Assembly (NCBI GenBank): GCA_019417795.1
Contig: DXUR01000134.1
Coordinates: 1 to 6,933 of the forward strand
DNA from: Clostridiales bacterium
GTDB taxonomy: Bacteria > Bacillota_A > Clostridia > Oscillospirales > Oscillospiraceae
Direction: 5' to 3'
DNA: 6,933 nucleotides
Shown here: piece after piece, positions 1 through 6,478 of the stretch
Position numbering within the stretch: the first letter of the stretch is position 1
Layout: every line of letters starts with the position of its first letter
Notes under the pieces: model-generated
Database searches by the model: none
What the model saw: the letters and a program-made list of their open reading frames with translations, nothing else
Told to the model about the DNA's origin: nothing
Position numbers and translations under genes: made by a program

Positions 1-289
1 TCTCGTCCAGCCTTTCCCGTATCTCGTCCATGTCGGCCTGATACGCAGGACCTCCGGCGTTGATTCGCTTGGCGATCTGGTTGATGTTCCGCCCGATGGC
101 GGAAAGCTCTTTGGTAAATGCCTTGATATCTGCAGTGTCCGTATAGATGATATACCCGTCAATCGCCATCTTTCGGAGGTAGGCACCATATCTGCGTGTG
201 GGGAGCTGGCTCATTTTCTCGTCTATAAGCCGTTTTTCGTTCTCCGTAACATAGAATTTCATTTGGATATTCCGCTTTCGGTTTGCCAT
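1..289 (-). CDS. mobC: MobC-family relaxosome accessory protein, N-terminal part (gene runs off the left edge)
   Basis: The minus strand reads open from ATG at 289-287 to the window edge, giving 96 codons of an incomplete protein. A ribosome binding site GGAGG (300-296) lies 6 bases before the start. The N-terminus is basic (MANRKRNIQMKFYVTENE), followed by a predicted ribbon-helix-helix-like segment. Residues 61-77 read ELSAIGRNINQIAKRIN, the hallmark of the MobC mobilisation family. Members of this family bind oriT DNA beside the nick site and help the relaxase open the strands; they act in the cytoplasm as part of the relaxosome. Family proteins are usually about 110-130 residues, so only the C-terminus is missing. 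In related elements a MOBP-type relaxase gene follows mobC; here it would lie outside the window. The repeat-rich DNA just upstream fits an oriT. Confidence 0.9.
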   Translation of the reverse strand, partial: MANRKRNIQMKFYVTENEKRLIDEKMSQLPTRRYGAYLRKMAIDGYIIYTDTADIKAFTKELSAIGRNINQIAKRINAGGPAYQADMDEIRERLDE

Positions 290-304
290 GCGCCGCCTCC
301 GTTC

Positions 305-333
305 TTTATAAGGGTTTGGGACTATCCCAACAA
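305..333 (-). promoter_or_regulatory. Candidate mobC promoter with a palindrome in its spacer
   Basis: On the minus strand TTGTTG (333-328) and TATAAA (310-305) are separated by 17 bases. The spacer and the -35 end are covered by a perfect inverted repeat, TTGGGA-CTA-TCCCAA (316-330), which could be an operator for MobC or the neighbouring XRE protein. The caveat is that transcription would start near 298, inside the ribosome binding site, leaving almost no leader. The real start may therefore lie elsewhere. Confidence 0.4.
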
Positions 334-430
334 GCAATTTTGAATTTTCGGGCAAGGGACCTGAAAATCTCAAAATTCGCAAGCGGGTACTCGCTTGCTG
401 TGCTTGCTGACTACTTCGTACCCCCGTATT
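311..430. other. Candidate origin of transfer (oriT): nested inverted and direct repeats beside mobC
   Basis: The non-coding DNA between mobC and the XRE gene holds several repeats. TTGGGA/TCCCAA lies at 316-330. A long imperfect inverted repeat pairs 336-352 with 360-377 (17 and 18 bases, one bulge and one mismatch). A perfect GCAAGCG/CGCTTGC pairs 379-385 with 392-398. A direct repeat GCTTGCTG occurs at 393-400 and 402-409. GGGTAC/GTACCC pairs 385-390 with 418-423. Repeats of this kind directly upstream of a mobC-relaxase operon are typical of oriT regions of MOBP elements. I cannot place the nick site from the sequence alone. The function is inferred from position and structure. Confidence 0.5.
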
Positions 431-489
431 TCTTCCGCTACCCATACTACAATCTAAACGGGGCCATTTGGCCACATCTGCGGATTTTT

Positions 490-528
490 GCAAAAGAAAA
501 ACGCCATGAACTACCTGTTCATAGCGTT
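490..528 (-). terminator. Intrinsic terminator of the XRE regulator gene
   Basis: Read on the minus strand, a 12-bp stem pairs 528-517 with 511-500 around a 5-base loop. The only non-Watson-Crick pair is a G-U wobble that forms only in minus-strand RNA. The U-rich tail TTTTCTTTTG follows at about 500-490. It begins 14 bases after the XRE stop codon. Confidence 0.8.
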
Positions 529-541
529 CCTTACACCGTAT

Positions 542-925
542 TCAATTTTCTTCCTCGCTGTCCGTTCTTGCATCCAGTAACGCTTGCGCCGTCGCCGTGA
601 GGATTTTGATTTCTGTATCCGTCAATTCATCCAGCAGAATATCAAACTGCATACGTTCGGTAGATTTTCCCGTTGCTTCTTCGCCGTAAAGAATCTGATC
701 CACGGAGATATGATACCGGGATACCATCTCCAAAAAGACTTGCAAGCTGGGATGCTGGCCTTTGTTCTCAATGTTGGCAATATAGCGCGGCGATAAGAAC
801 ATTTCACTTCCGACTTTATTGCGGGATTCTTTTAGTTTCATGCGTTCAGTTTTGATTGTTGCGCCATACGGTTTGAAGTCGATTTTCGCAACAGGCCGCT
901 TTTCTCTCTTTGCTCGTTTAGACAT
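542..925 (-). CDS. XRE-family helix-turn-helix transcriptional regulator (127 aa)
   Basis: This is a small cytoplasmic DNA-binding protein. Residues 1-17 are very basic (MSKRAKREKRPVAK). Residues about 20-78 fit an XRE/Cro-type helix-turn-helix: IKTERMKLKESRNKVGS, then the recognition-helix stretch LSPRYIANIEN, then PSLQVFLEMVSRYHISVDQIL. The C-terminal third (LLDELTDTEIKILTATAQALL) is helical and probably mediates dimerisation. I chose ATG at 925-923, with a GGTGA ribosome binding site 6 bases upstream; a TTG at 931 is in frame but too close to that site. A strong terminator follows the stop. Genes of this kind are common beside the mobilisation genes of Firmicutes conjugative elements, where they control transfer genes. 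Its target is unknown; the palindrome in the mobC promoter or the AT-rich gap to the divergent gene (926-1018) are candidates. Confidence 0.85.
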   Translation of the reverse strand: MSKRAKREKRPVAKIDFKPYGATIKTERMKLKESRNKVGSEMFLSPRYIANIENKGQHPSLQVFLEMVSRYHISVDQILYGEEATGKSTERMQFDILLDELTDTEIKILTATAQALLDARTDSEEEN

Positions 926-1018
926 ATTCAATCACCCAGCTACATTTTACAATTCCTCTTTTCCACAGAATATGCCTTGTATATTCATATAATTAGCTTA
1001 AATAATTCGCTTTTTTTC

Positions 1019-1047
1019 TTGTAATCATTCGGCTAACCGTATATAAT
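1019..1047 (+). promoter_or_regulatory. Sigma-A-type promoter for the small HTH gene
   Basis: TTGTAA (1019-1024) and a perfect TATAAT (1042-1047) are separated by 17 bases. Transcription would start near 1054, about 14 bases before the ribosome binding site. It reads away from the divergent XRE gene. No other gene is seen between 926 and 1081, which is otherwise AT-rich. Confidence 0.8.
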
Positions 1048-1081
1048 ATTGGCGAAAGAATTTTTGTGGGAGGGTAGCAAA

Positions 1082-1270
1082 ATGCTTGAATATATCTCTG
1101 CCCCAGAAGCGGCGAAAAAATGGGGTATCTCTGAGCGGCGAGTACAGAAGTTGTGTGAAGAAAACCGCATACCTGGTGTAGCGAGATTTAGCCGTATGTG
1201 GCTGATACCAAAGGACGCGGAAAAGCCCGTTGATGGGCGACTAAAAACCAGTAAATCTACGGATATGTAA
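1082..1270 (+). CDS. Small helix-turn-helix DNA-binding protein, excisionase/MerR-like (62 aa)
   Basis: Start ATG at 1082 has a strong GGGAGGG site (1068-1074) 7 bases upstream; an upstream in-frame TTG at 1049 lies inside the -10 region and is not used. Residues 3-44 fit a single winged helix-turn-helix of the excisionase/MerR type: EYISAPEAAKKWGISERRVQK is the HTH and RIPGVARFSRMWLIPKDAEKP forms the wing. In related proteins this domain binds and bends DNA. There is no effector or dimerisation domain. The gene has its own promoter and ends exactly where the operator of the response regulator begins, so its transcript may run into the next operon. It could be a local regulator of the resistance module or an element-encoded factor. 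I see nothing that decides between these. Confidence 0.8.
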   Translation: MLEYISAPEAAKKWGISERRVQKLCEENRIPGVARFSRMWLIPKDAEKPVDGRLKTSKSTDM

Positions 1271-1298
1271 CATTTCACGGACATTTGCCTGTTATACT
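1266..1298 (+). promoter_or_regulatory. Operator and promoter of the response regulator-kinase operon
   Basis: TGTAACATTTCACGGACATT plus one T (1266-1286) is identical to 3142-3162. It contains ACATTT at 1270-1275 and again at 1281-1286, an 11-bp phased direct repeat of the kind OmpR-family regulators bind. TATACT (1293-1298) is the -10 box. The first ACATTT occupies the -35 position with a 17-base spacer and is a poor match to TTGACA, which suggests activator dependence. The site overlaps the stop codon of the preceding HTH gene. Autoregulation by the encoded regulator is inferred. Confidence 0.75.
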
Positions 1299-1323
1299 AT
1301 GTAGACGCGAAGGAAGTGAGGAT

Positions 1324-2016
1324 ATGAAGCAGATTTTGATTGTTGAGGATGACAGCTTTTTGAATAAGATGCTGTCCTATAATCTGACCGCAGACGGTTA
1401 CGGCGTGACTTCTGCCCTGAATTACAGAACCGCTGCTGAAGCTATTCGCCAGCGGGAATTTGATTTGATACTGTTGGATGTCAATCTCCCTGATGGCAGC
1501 GGCTTTGATCTGTGCAAACTCGTAAAGCCTAACTGCCCGGACGCGATTGTAATCTTTTTGACTGCCAACGATCAGGAGAGCGACCAAATACGAGGGTATG
1601 AGGTTGGTGCAGTAGATTATATTACAAAACCTTTTGTGGTAGGAACCTTGCAGAGAAAAATCAAAGCGATGTTTTCTATGTTGGAACATCATAGGCCTGC
1701 AAAGGACGTTTACGACGACGGGCGGCTATTCTTGGATTTCTCAGAGCAGTCCGCTTCACTAAACGGCACTCCGCTAACCCTGTCATCCATGGAATTTAAG
1801 ATGCTAAATCTGTTCCGCAGGAACCCAAAACAGGTGTTGACCCGCGGACAGTTATTAGAAAAGCTATGGGATATTGACGAGCGTTTTGTAGACGAACACA
1901 CGCTGACAACTTCTGTGAGCAGAATCCGCAGCAAGATAGAATCCGATGGCGGCGCGCCCTACATCAAGACAATCTATGGTATGGGGTATCAATGGACAGG
2001 AGGCGAAGCAAAGTGA
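1324..2016 (+). CDS. OmpR-family response regulator (230 aa)
   Basis: This cytoplasmic transcription factor accepts phosphate from the kinase encoded next to it. ATG at 1324 is preceded by AGGAAG (1311-1316) with 7 bases of spacing; the upstream in-frame extension would include the promoter and is rejected. Receiver domain, residues 1-118: acidic pocket D9/D10, phosphoacceptor D52 in LILLDVNLP, T80 in FLTAND, and K102 in ITKPF. Winged-helix DNA-binding domain, residues about 131-227: LTLSSMEFKMLNLF, then the recognition region ERFVDEHTLTTSVSRIRSKI, then IYGMGYQW. All key residues are present and length is normal for the family. The stop overlaps the kinase start (GTGA). The 21-bp repeat before this operon and before the transporter operon is its likely binding site, so it probably activates both. 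Of known groups it most resembles BceR-type regulators in context. Confidence 0.93.
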   Translation: MKQILIVEDDSFLNKMLSYNLTADGYGVTSALNYRTAAEAIRQREFDLILLDVNLPDGSGFDLCKLVKPNCPDAIVIFLTANDQESDQIRGYEVGAVDYITKPFVVGTLQRKIKAMFSMLEHHRPAKDVYDDGRLFLDFSEQSASLNGTPLTLSSMEFKMLNLFRRNPKQVLTRGQLLEKLWDIDERFVDEHTLTTSVSRIRSKIESDGGAPYIKTIYGMGYQWTGGEAK

Positions 2017-3044
2017 AGTTGCAAGGCCTTTCAGTAAAACGGTTATTCTTTTATGCGATAATAGGACTCATCCTCTCCATGGCCATGGCCGCTGCCGTTT
2101 TATATTTCATAACAGAGCAAGCTGCGGTGTTGGCTGCCGGTGCTGTGCTGATTTTGTGCGCCCTTGCATGGCTTTTTGCTTTGACACAAATATTGGGAAA
2201 GAAACTCGCTCTTTTTACCTCCGCTCTATGCGGGACCTTAGATAATATGATTGCCGGAAATAAAGGCATCACTCTTTCTGAGGACAGTGAGACACAGCTT
2301 GCCAGAATCGGTCACAGGCTGGCAAGGCTATATCAGATCATGCAGGAGGATCGTCGCCGGGTGGAAGAAGATCGGCAGGAATTACAGTCACTTGTATCGG
2401 ATATTTCCCATCAGGTGAAAACCCCTGTAAGCAATCTGAAAATGGCAACAGATACACTGCTGGAAAAGCCTATGACTGAGGCAGAACGCACGGATTTTAT
2501 TCGTGGAATCCGTACACAGACAGATAAGCTGGATTTTCTTTTTCAGGCACTTGTGAAAACTTCGCGTTTGGAAACAGGCGTAATCCAGTTGGACAAAAAA
2601 GTAAGCAGCCTATATGACACCGTGGCACAGGCCATGAGTGGAATCGTATATGCCGCGGAGAAAAAAGAGATTTCTGTGTCCGTAAGCTGTCCGGAAAAAT
2701 TGATGCTATCCCATGACAGCAAGTGGACAGCCGAGGCACTCTTTAATCTTTTGGATAATGCAGTGAAATACACATCGGCTGGCGGAAAAATCTCCGTATC
2801 AGTCGCACAATGGGAAATGTATGTGGAGATCAAAGTAGCTGATAACGGTAAAGGAATTTCCGAAAGCAATCAGGCAGCTATTTTTCGGCGCTTTTACCGT
2901 GAGGAAGAAGTGCATAGCGAGTCCGGCGTCGGCATAGGATTGTACCTTGCCCGTGAGATCATAACAAGACAGGGCGGTTATATTAAGGTGGTTTCTGTGC
3001 CGGGAAATGGATCTGAGTTTTCCATCATGCTTCCCGCAAAATAG
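2013..3044 (+). CDS. Intramembrane-sensing histidine kinase, BceS-like architecture (343 aa)
   Basis: This is a membrane sensor that should phosphorylate the response regulator encoded upstream. I chose GTG at 2013, which overlaps the regulator stop by 4 bases and has AGGAGG (1998-2003) 9 bases before it; an in-frame ATG at 1992 lies upstream of that site. Two membrane helices (about 11-33 and 37-60) are joined by only about three residues (TEQ), so there is no extracellular sensor domain. A linker helix (about 95-128) leads to the H-box ISHQVKTP with H133. The ATPase domain shows an N-box FNLLDNAVKY (N245, N249), G1 DNGKG (277-281), F-box FRRFYR and G2 GVGIGL (305-310). Kinases with this layout usually sense peptide antibiotics through a partner ABC transporter rather than directly. 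The transporter genes downstream fit this role. Confidence 0.92.
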   Translation: MKLQGLSVKRLFFYAIIGLILSMAMAAAVLYFITEQAAVLAAGAVLILCALAWLFALTQILGKKLALFTSALCGTLDNMIAGNKGITLSEDSETQLARIGHRLARLYQIMQEDRRRVEEDRQELQSLVSDISHQVKTPVSNLKMATDTLLEKPMTEAERTDFIRGIRTQTDKLDFLFQALVKTSRLETGVIQLDKKVSSLYDTVAQAMSGIVYAAEKKEISVSVSCPEKLMLSHDSKWTAEALFNLLDNAVKYTSAGGKISVSVAQWEMYVEIKVADNGKGISESNQAAIFRRFYREEEVHSESGVGIGLYLAREIITRQGGYIKVVSVPGNGSEFSIMLPAK

Positions 3045-3048
3045 TATG

Positions 3049-3084
3049 TGGTGGGTGGTCGTTTTTGACTGCCTGCCATTTTTT
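3049..3084 (+). terminator. Probable intrinsic terminator of the regulator-kinase operon
   Basis: TGGTGGGTGG (3049-3058) can pair with CTGCCTGCCA (3069-3078) if four G-U pairs are allowed, followed by six T residues (3079-3084). It begins 4 bases after the kinase stop. The wobble pairs make it weak, so some readthrough into the transporter genes is likely. Confidence 0.5.
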
Positions 3085-3099
3085 GAAATGTCCGAGTGC

Positions 3100-3134
3100 T
3101 GTAACATTCCACCTTGATTTGCAGTGATACAAAT
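3100..3134 (+). promoter_or_regulatory. Degenerate second copy of the operator upstream of the transporter operon
   Basis: TGTAACATT (3100-3108) repeats the first nine bases of the main operator, followed by CAC and then ATTTGC with spacing like the copy at 1266. It lies 42 bp (about four helical turns) upstream of the main copy at 3142. A further inverted half copy, AAATGTCCG, is at 3086-3094. These could be auxiliary regulator sites or a decayed duplication. Confidence 0.45.
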
Positions 3135-3141
3135 TGACCGT

Positions 3142-3174
3142 TGTAACATTTCACGGACATTTAGGTTTTACAAT
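3142..3174 (+). promoter_or_regulatory. Operator and promoter of the ABC transporter operon
   Basis: Bases 3142-3162 are identical to 1266-1286. ACATTT occurs at 3146-3151 and 3157-3162, and the -10 box TACAAT starts at 3169. The distance from repeat start to -10 is 27 bases, as in the regulator promoter. The surrounding bases differ, so the conserved part is the operator itself. Transcription would start near 3181, giving a leader of about 35 bases. Control by the adjacent response regulator is a strong inference. Confidence 0.78.
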
Positions 3175-3215
3175 ATCCCCATTAAAAGGCGGATAGCCTT
3201 GAAAGGAGTTTCTAT

Positions 3216-3881
3216 ATGAGCGTTTTACAGACAATTGACCTGAAAAAGTATTACGGCACAGAGCCAAACATTACCCGTGCTCTTGATGGCGTGAATTTTT
3301 CTGTAGACGATGGAGAATTTGTTGCGGTGGTTGGAACCTCCGGCAGCGGCAAGTCCACTTTGCTTCACATGATGGGAGGACTGGATACGCCCACCAGCGG
3401 AACCGTGATCGTCCGCGGCGAGGAACTGGCAAAGAAGAATGACGAACAGCTCACTATTTTCCGCCGCCGCAACATCGGCTTCATTTTTCAGAATTACAAC
3501 CTTGTCCCTATTCTGAACGTATATGAAAATATTGTCCTGCCTGTCGAATTGGACGGTGACACGGTGGATAAGAGATTTTTGAACGAGATTGTTCATTTGT
3601 TAGGTTTGGAAGATAAACTGAAAAAAATGCCGAATAATCTTTCCGGCGGACAGCAGCAGCGCGTAGCGATTGCCCGCGCTCTGATTACCAAACCTGCTAT
3701 CGTGCTTGCCGATGAGCCGACGGGCAACCTTGACAGCAAGACCAGCGCCGAGGTACTGGGACTTATCAAGCGAACCAGCGCCGAATTTCACCAGACCGTT
3801 GTAATGATTACCCATAACAATGATATTGCCCGCCTTGCAGATCGGATTATCCGCATTGAGGATGGAAAGATCGTGGAATAA
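3216..3881 (+). CDS. ABC transporter ATP-binding protein, MacB/LolD/BceA type (221 aa)
   Basis: This is the cytoplasmic ATPase that powers the permease encoded next to it. ATG at 3216 has AAAGGAG (3202-3208) 7 bases upstream. All motifs are intact: Walker [10 protein letters not shown] (40-48), Q-loop Q92 in [10 protein letters not shown], signature LSGGQQQR (142-149), Walker B AIVLADEP (161-168, catalytic E167), D-loop NLDS (171-174) and switch histidine H200 in MITH. The QNYNLVP stretch and 221-residue length are typical of the subfamily that pairs with FtsX-like permeases, which includes antimicrobial-peptide transporters (BceA), macrolide exporters (MacB) and lipoprotein release (LolD). 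The permease start lies 16 bases beyond the stop, so the two genes form one operon. The neighbouring two-component system favours peptide-antibiotic resistance; the substrate is not visible in the sequence. Confidence 0.93.
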   Translation: MSVLQTIDLKKYYGTEPNITRALDGVNFSVDDGEFVAVVGTSGSGKSTLLHMMGGLDTPTSGTVIVRGEELAKKNDEQLTIFRRRNIGFIFQNYNLVPILNVYENIVLPVELDGDTVDKRFLNEIVHLLGLEDKLKKMPNNLSGGQQQRVAIARALITKPAIVLADEPTGNLDSKTSAEVLGLIKRTSAEFHQTVVMITHNNDIARLADRIIRIEDGKIVE

Positions 3882-3897
3882 GGGGGGATGACTCAGT

Positions 3898-6309
3898 ATG
3901 ACATGGCCTTTTGAGAATGATACCAGCGCTATCACAAATAAGCTGGCCAAACGGAGCATGAAAACAGATAAGCGAAGCAAAGCCTTTCTGCTCCTTACGA
4001 TCGCGCTTTCTGTCTGCATGATTTTTTCAATCATTTTAATATCCGCAGGCGCGCAGGAAGAATTTAAGAATACACAGCGCAGTAAAGCACAGATTGCAAT
4101 TCTTGGAATAACCGACGACCAGCTATCCAGTTTGCGTCAAAATAAAGACGTTCAATGGATTGGTGAGTATGCTGCAATCGGACTATTCTATTCAGGCAAT
4201 AAGACAATTACGGTCGCGTATGGGAGCGAAGATTATTTTACGCATCAGGAAGAAATGTCTTTGCAAGGCAGCGTCCCACAAAAGGCAAATGAAATCATGC
4301 TCCCGCAAAATTATATTGACTTTTTGGGAGAATCATATCGTCCCGGTGATACCATTACTTTTGATGTGACCGGTACGGGGGATGAGGCAGAATATACACT
4401 TTCAGGCATTTTGAACGAGGATCGCAAGAGCGAAGGGTATTTTGTCTATCTGAGTAAAGACCTCGCTATGAGCCTGATGGATCACCTTCAAGTAACAGCA
4501 TATACCCGGCTGAATACTGATGCAATTCGATCTGATGCCATCCTTGACTTTACGGATAAAATCATTGAAAACACTGGCATTGTAGAAGATCAGATATATC
4601 TTACGGAGTATTCTGCCGTTATGACAGGGGTTATTCAGTCCGGCATCCAACTCCCTATCCCGCTGCTGGCTGCACTGACTGCTGTGCTGGCTGCAACGAT
4701 TGTGTACGGTGTCTTTTACACAAAGATTGCGAAAAATGTGCAGATGTTCGGCCAACTGCGGACAATCGGAATGACAAAAAAGCAAATAAAACGAATGGCA
4801 AGAAAAGAAGGACTCCGGTATGCTTTTACTGGTATTCCTCTTGGACTAATTGCTGGCTTGCTGATTGGGTTCATTGTGTATCCGAAGGGATTTCAAATAA
4901 AAACGGCGGCCGTCTATGCAGTACTGATTGCCATAGTGGGCGTTGTAATGGTGAATATTGCGATTTTTAAGCCAGTTCGAGTCGCAATGAACACTTCTCC
5001 CATTGAGGGCGCAAGATACCTTGCCTATTCCGGGAACGCAAAATCCAGTTCAAAGCTGCATCGCAAGCTGTCACCCAACAATCTTGCAAAAATCAATATT
5101 CAACGGACTCGGCAAAAAGCTATTTTGACGTTAGTAATGCTGGGTGTGAGCGGTGCGCTTTTGCTGGGTGCATCTACAGTTGCAGGTTCTATCGATCCAG
5201 AAAAACAGGCAACTTTCAAATACTATCCCGCTGGCAGTATTCTTTTGCAGGTGAAGAATCACGTTGGAAGTTCGTTTGATAAAGAATCTGAGCCGTACGG
5301 AAGTTCAAAACTGCAACTGGAAGAAAACCCGCTTGAAAGTCAAACACTGCGGCACAACTTAGAAAATACTGCCGGAATAGAAAGCGTAACTGCATTTAAC
5401 AGCGTCCAGATGTCTATTACCTTTCCCAGCGGAAGTGGTTCCCTTACCAGTATTATGAACGTTTTCCCGACCTTAAATCGTGAACAACTGGCAGAAAAGC
5501 AAGCCGTTCTATCGTCTGGAACAGCAGATTACGATGTTATGACTGAAAAATATGGAATACTGGCATCCGAAAAGATTGCGAATGTTGGCGACACTTTGCA
5601 ATTGGAAGGGCGTTCTCCAGATGGCAGCACATTTAATGTTGACGCAGTTGTTGTAGGAACCTATAACCCAACCGATTTGATGGAACGCAGTCCGGTTGTT
5701 CCAGGCAGTCCGTATTTTATGATGACGTACGATATGGCAAAGAATCTGACAGGGATAACGGAGCAGACTGGCATCTTGGCGATTACGGTCACGCCCAATC
5801 ATTTTGACGAAGTCCTGAGCGCTGTTCAGGAAATTGCAGAGCAAAACGGAAAAATATCGGTCAATACGATTGAGCAGACGATTAAGAACATTGAGTATCG
5901 GTACAGTTCATCGATAAAGGCACTATATATGGCAGCGGCGATCCTGTTTACATTTGGCGGTATCAGCCTTATGAATATGTTGATGGTTGATTTTCAGAAT
6001 AGAAAACGGGAATTTGGTCTGCTGGAAGCTGTCGGAGCAACACAAAAACAGCTAAAAGCTATGTTGAGTCGAGAAATTGGTATCTACCTCGGTGGATCGC
6101 TGACAGTGTCACTCGTGCTGGGTACGATTATCAGTATCATAGCTTGCCAGCGTTTGGAGGCAGTAAATCATTGTATCACATTGAATCTGCCCTGGCTGTT
6201 CCTCATAGCACTTATTGCTGCAATGGTAGTTATCTATATGATTTTCACGGCATACGCAAAAGCTGAATTAAGGAAAACTGGGATTTTATCTGCCATTCGC
6301 GAAGAATAA
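3898..6309 (+). CDS. FtsX/MacB-type ABC transporter permease with two large extracellular domains (803 aa)
   Basis: This membrane partner of the preceding ATPase starts at ATG 3898, with a G-rich site (3882-3887) 10 bases upstream. Eight membrane helices are predicted: about 29-51, 253-275, 309-328, 337-357, 408-430, 673-695, 728-750 and 763-786. They form two FtsX-like units, each with one helix, a large external domain (about 52-250 and 431-670) and three helices. Cytoplasmic coupling loops recur as FGQLRTIGMTKKQIKRM (284-300) and EFGLLEAVGATQKQLKAML (705-723), which supports an internal duplication. BceB permeases are about 650 residues with ten helices and one external domain, so this is a different permease type despite the BceRS-like regulation. 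No cysteine pair or catalytic motif stands out. The likely job is removing a membrane-active peptide or lipid-cycle antibiotic; lipoprotein or other envelope substrates are possible. Confidence 0.9.
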   Translation: MTWPFENDTSAITNKLAKRSMKTDKRSKAFLLLTIALSVCMIFSIILISAGAQEEFKNTQRSKAQIAILGITDDQLSSLRQNKDVQWIGEYAAIGLFYSGNKTITVAYGSEDYFTHQEEMSLQGSVPQKANEIMLPQNYIDFLGESYRPGDTITFDVTGTGDEAEYTLSGILNEDRKSEGYFVYLSKDLAMSLMDHLQVTAYTRLNTDAIRSDAILDFTDKIIENTGIVEDQIYLTEYSAVMTGVIQSGIQLPIPLLAALTAVLAATIVYGVFYTKIAKNVQMFGQLRTIGMTKKQIKRMARKEGLRYAFTGIPLGLIAGLLIGFIVYPKGFQIKTAAVYAVLIAIVGVVMVNIAIFKPVRVAMNTSPIEGARYLAYSGNAKSSSKLHRKLSPNNLAKINIQRTRQKAILTLVMLGVSGALLLGASTVAGSIDPEKQATFKYYPAGSILLQVKNHVGSSFDKESEPYGSSKLQLEENPLESQTLRHNLENTAGIESVTAFNSVQMSITFPSGSGSLTSIMNVFPTLNREQLAEKQAVLSSGTADYDVMTEKYGILASEKIANVGDTLQLEGRSPDGSTFNVDAVVVGTYNPTDLMERSPVVPGSPYFMMTYDMAKNLTGITEQTGILAITVTPNHFDEVLSAVQEIAEQNGKISVNTIEQTIKNIEYRYSSSIKALYMAAAILFTFGGISLMNMLMVDFQNRKREFGLLEAVGATQKQLKAMLSREIGIYLGGSLTVSLVLGTIISIIACQRLEAVNHCITLNLPWLFLIALIAAMVVIYMIFTAYAKAELRKTGILSAIREE

Positions 6310-6323
6310 ACACAAATGATAAT

Positions 6324-6371
6324 AAATCAGCGGAACACTCGATAAATGCTGTTCCGCTGATTTTTCATTTT
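6324..6371 (+). terminator. Intrinsic terminator of the transporter operon
   Basis: A perfect 14-bp stem pairs 6324-6337 (AAATCAGCGGAACA) with 6350-6363 around a 12-base loop and runs into TTTTTCATTTT. It begins 14 bases after the permease stop. Confidence 0.88.
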
Positions 6372-6448
6372 CCCGAAAAAATTTTTCTGAAATCTCCTAA
6401 CGATGTAACAATTCGGTCTGCTTTATACCAAAATCAGAATTGCCTCGG

Positions 6449-6477
6449 ATATTTGTGTAACATTTTCATTTTATACT
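6449..6477 (+). promoter_or_regulatory. Third promoter with the same operator geometry
   Basis: ATATTT (6449-6454), five bases, ACATTT (6460-6465), six bases and TATACT (6472-6477) repeat the ACATTT-N5-ACATTT-N6-(-10) layout of the promoters at 1270 and 3146. TGTAACATTT (6456-6465) matches the core of the repeat, although here it overlaps the second half-site. Another TGTAACAATT lies 52 bp upstream (6404-6413). It follows the transporter terminator, so it should start a new transcript near 6483. Control by the same regulator is inferred. Confidence 0.5.
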
Positions 6478-6478
6478 G

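Noticed and set aside
283..600. Plus-strand open frame of 105 codons across the oriT-like region
   Set aside because: It overlaps mobC and the XRE gene in antisense and crosses the inverted repeats and the minus-strand terminator; it has no credible ribosome binding site. Non-coding repeat DNA explains it better.
1033..1284. Minus-strand open frame beginning MSVKCY, with another beginning the same way at 3160
   Set aside because: The shared beginning is only the reverse complement of the 21-bp operator repeat. Both frames are antisense to better features and lack ribosome binding sites.
1946..2245. Plus-strand open frame of 99 codons overlapping the regulator-kinase junction
   Set aside because: It is an out-of-frame shadow of the kinase gene, which shows intact HisKA and ATPase motifs in its own frame.
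3600..4034. Minus-strand open frame of 144 codons opposite the ATPase and permease
   Set aside because: It lies opposite two well-supported genes with all expected motifs and has no supporting start signals or recognisable domain.
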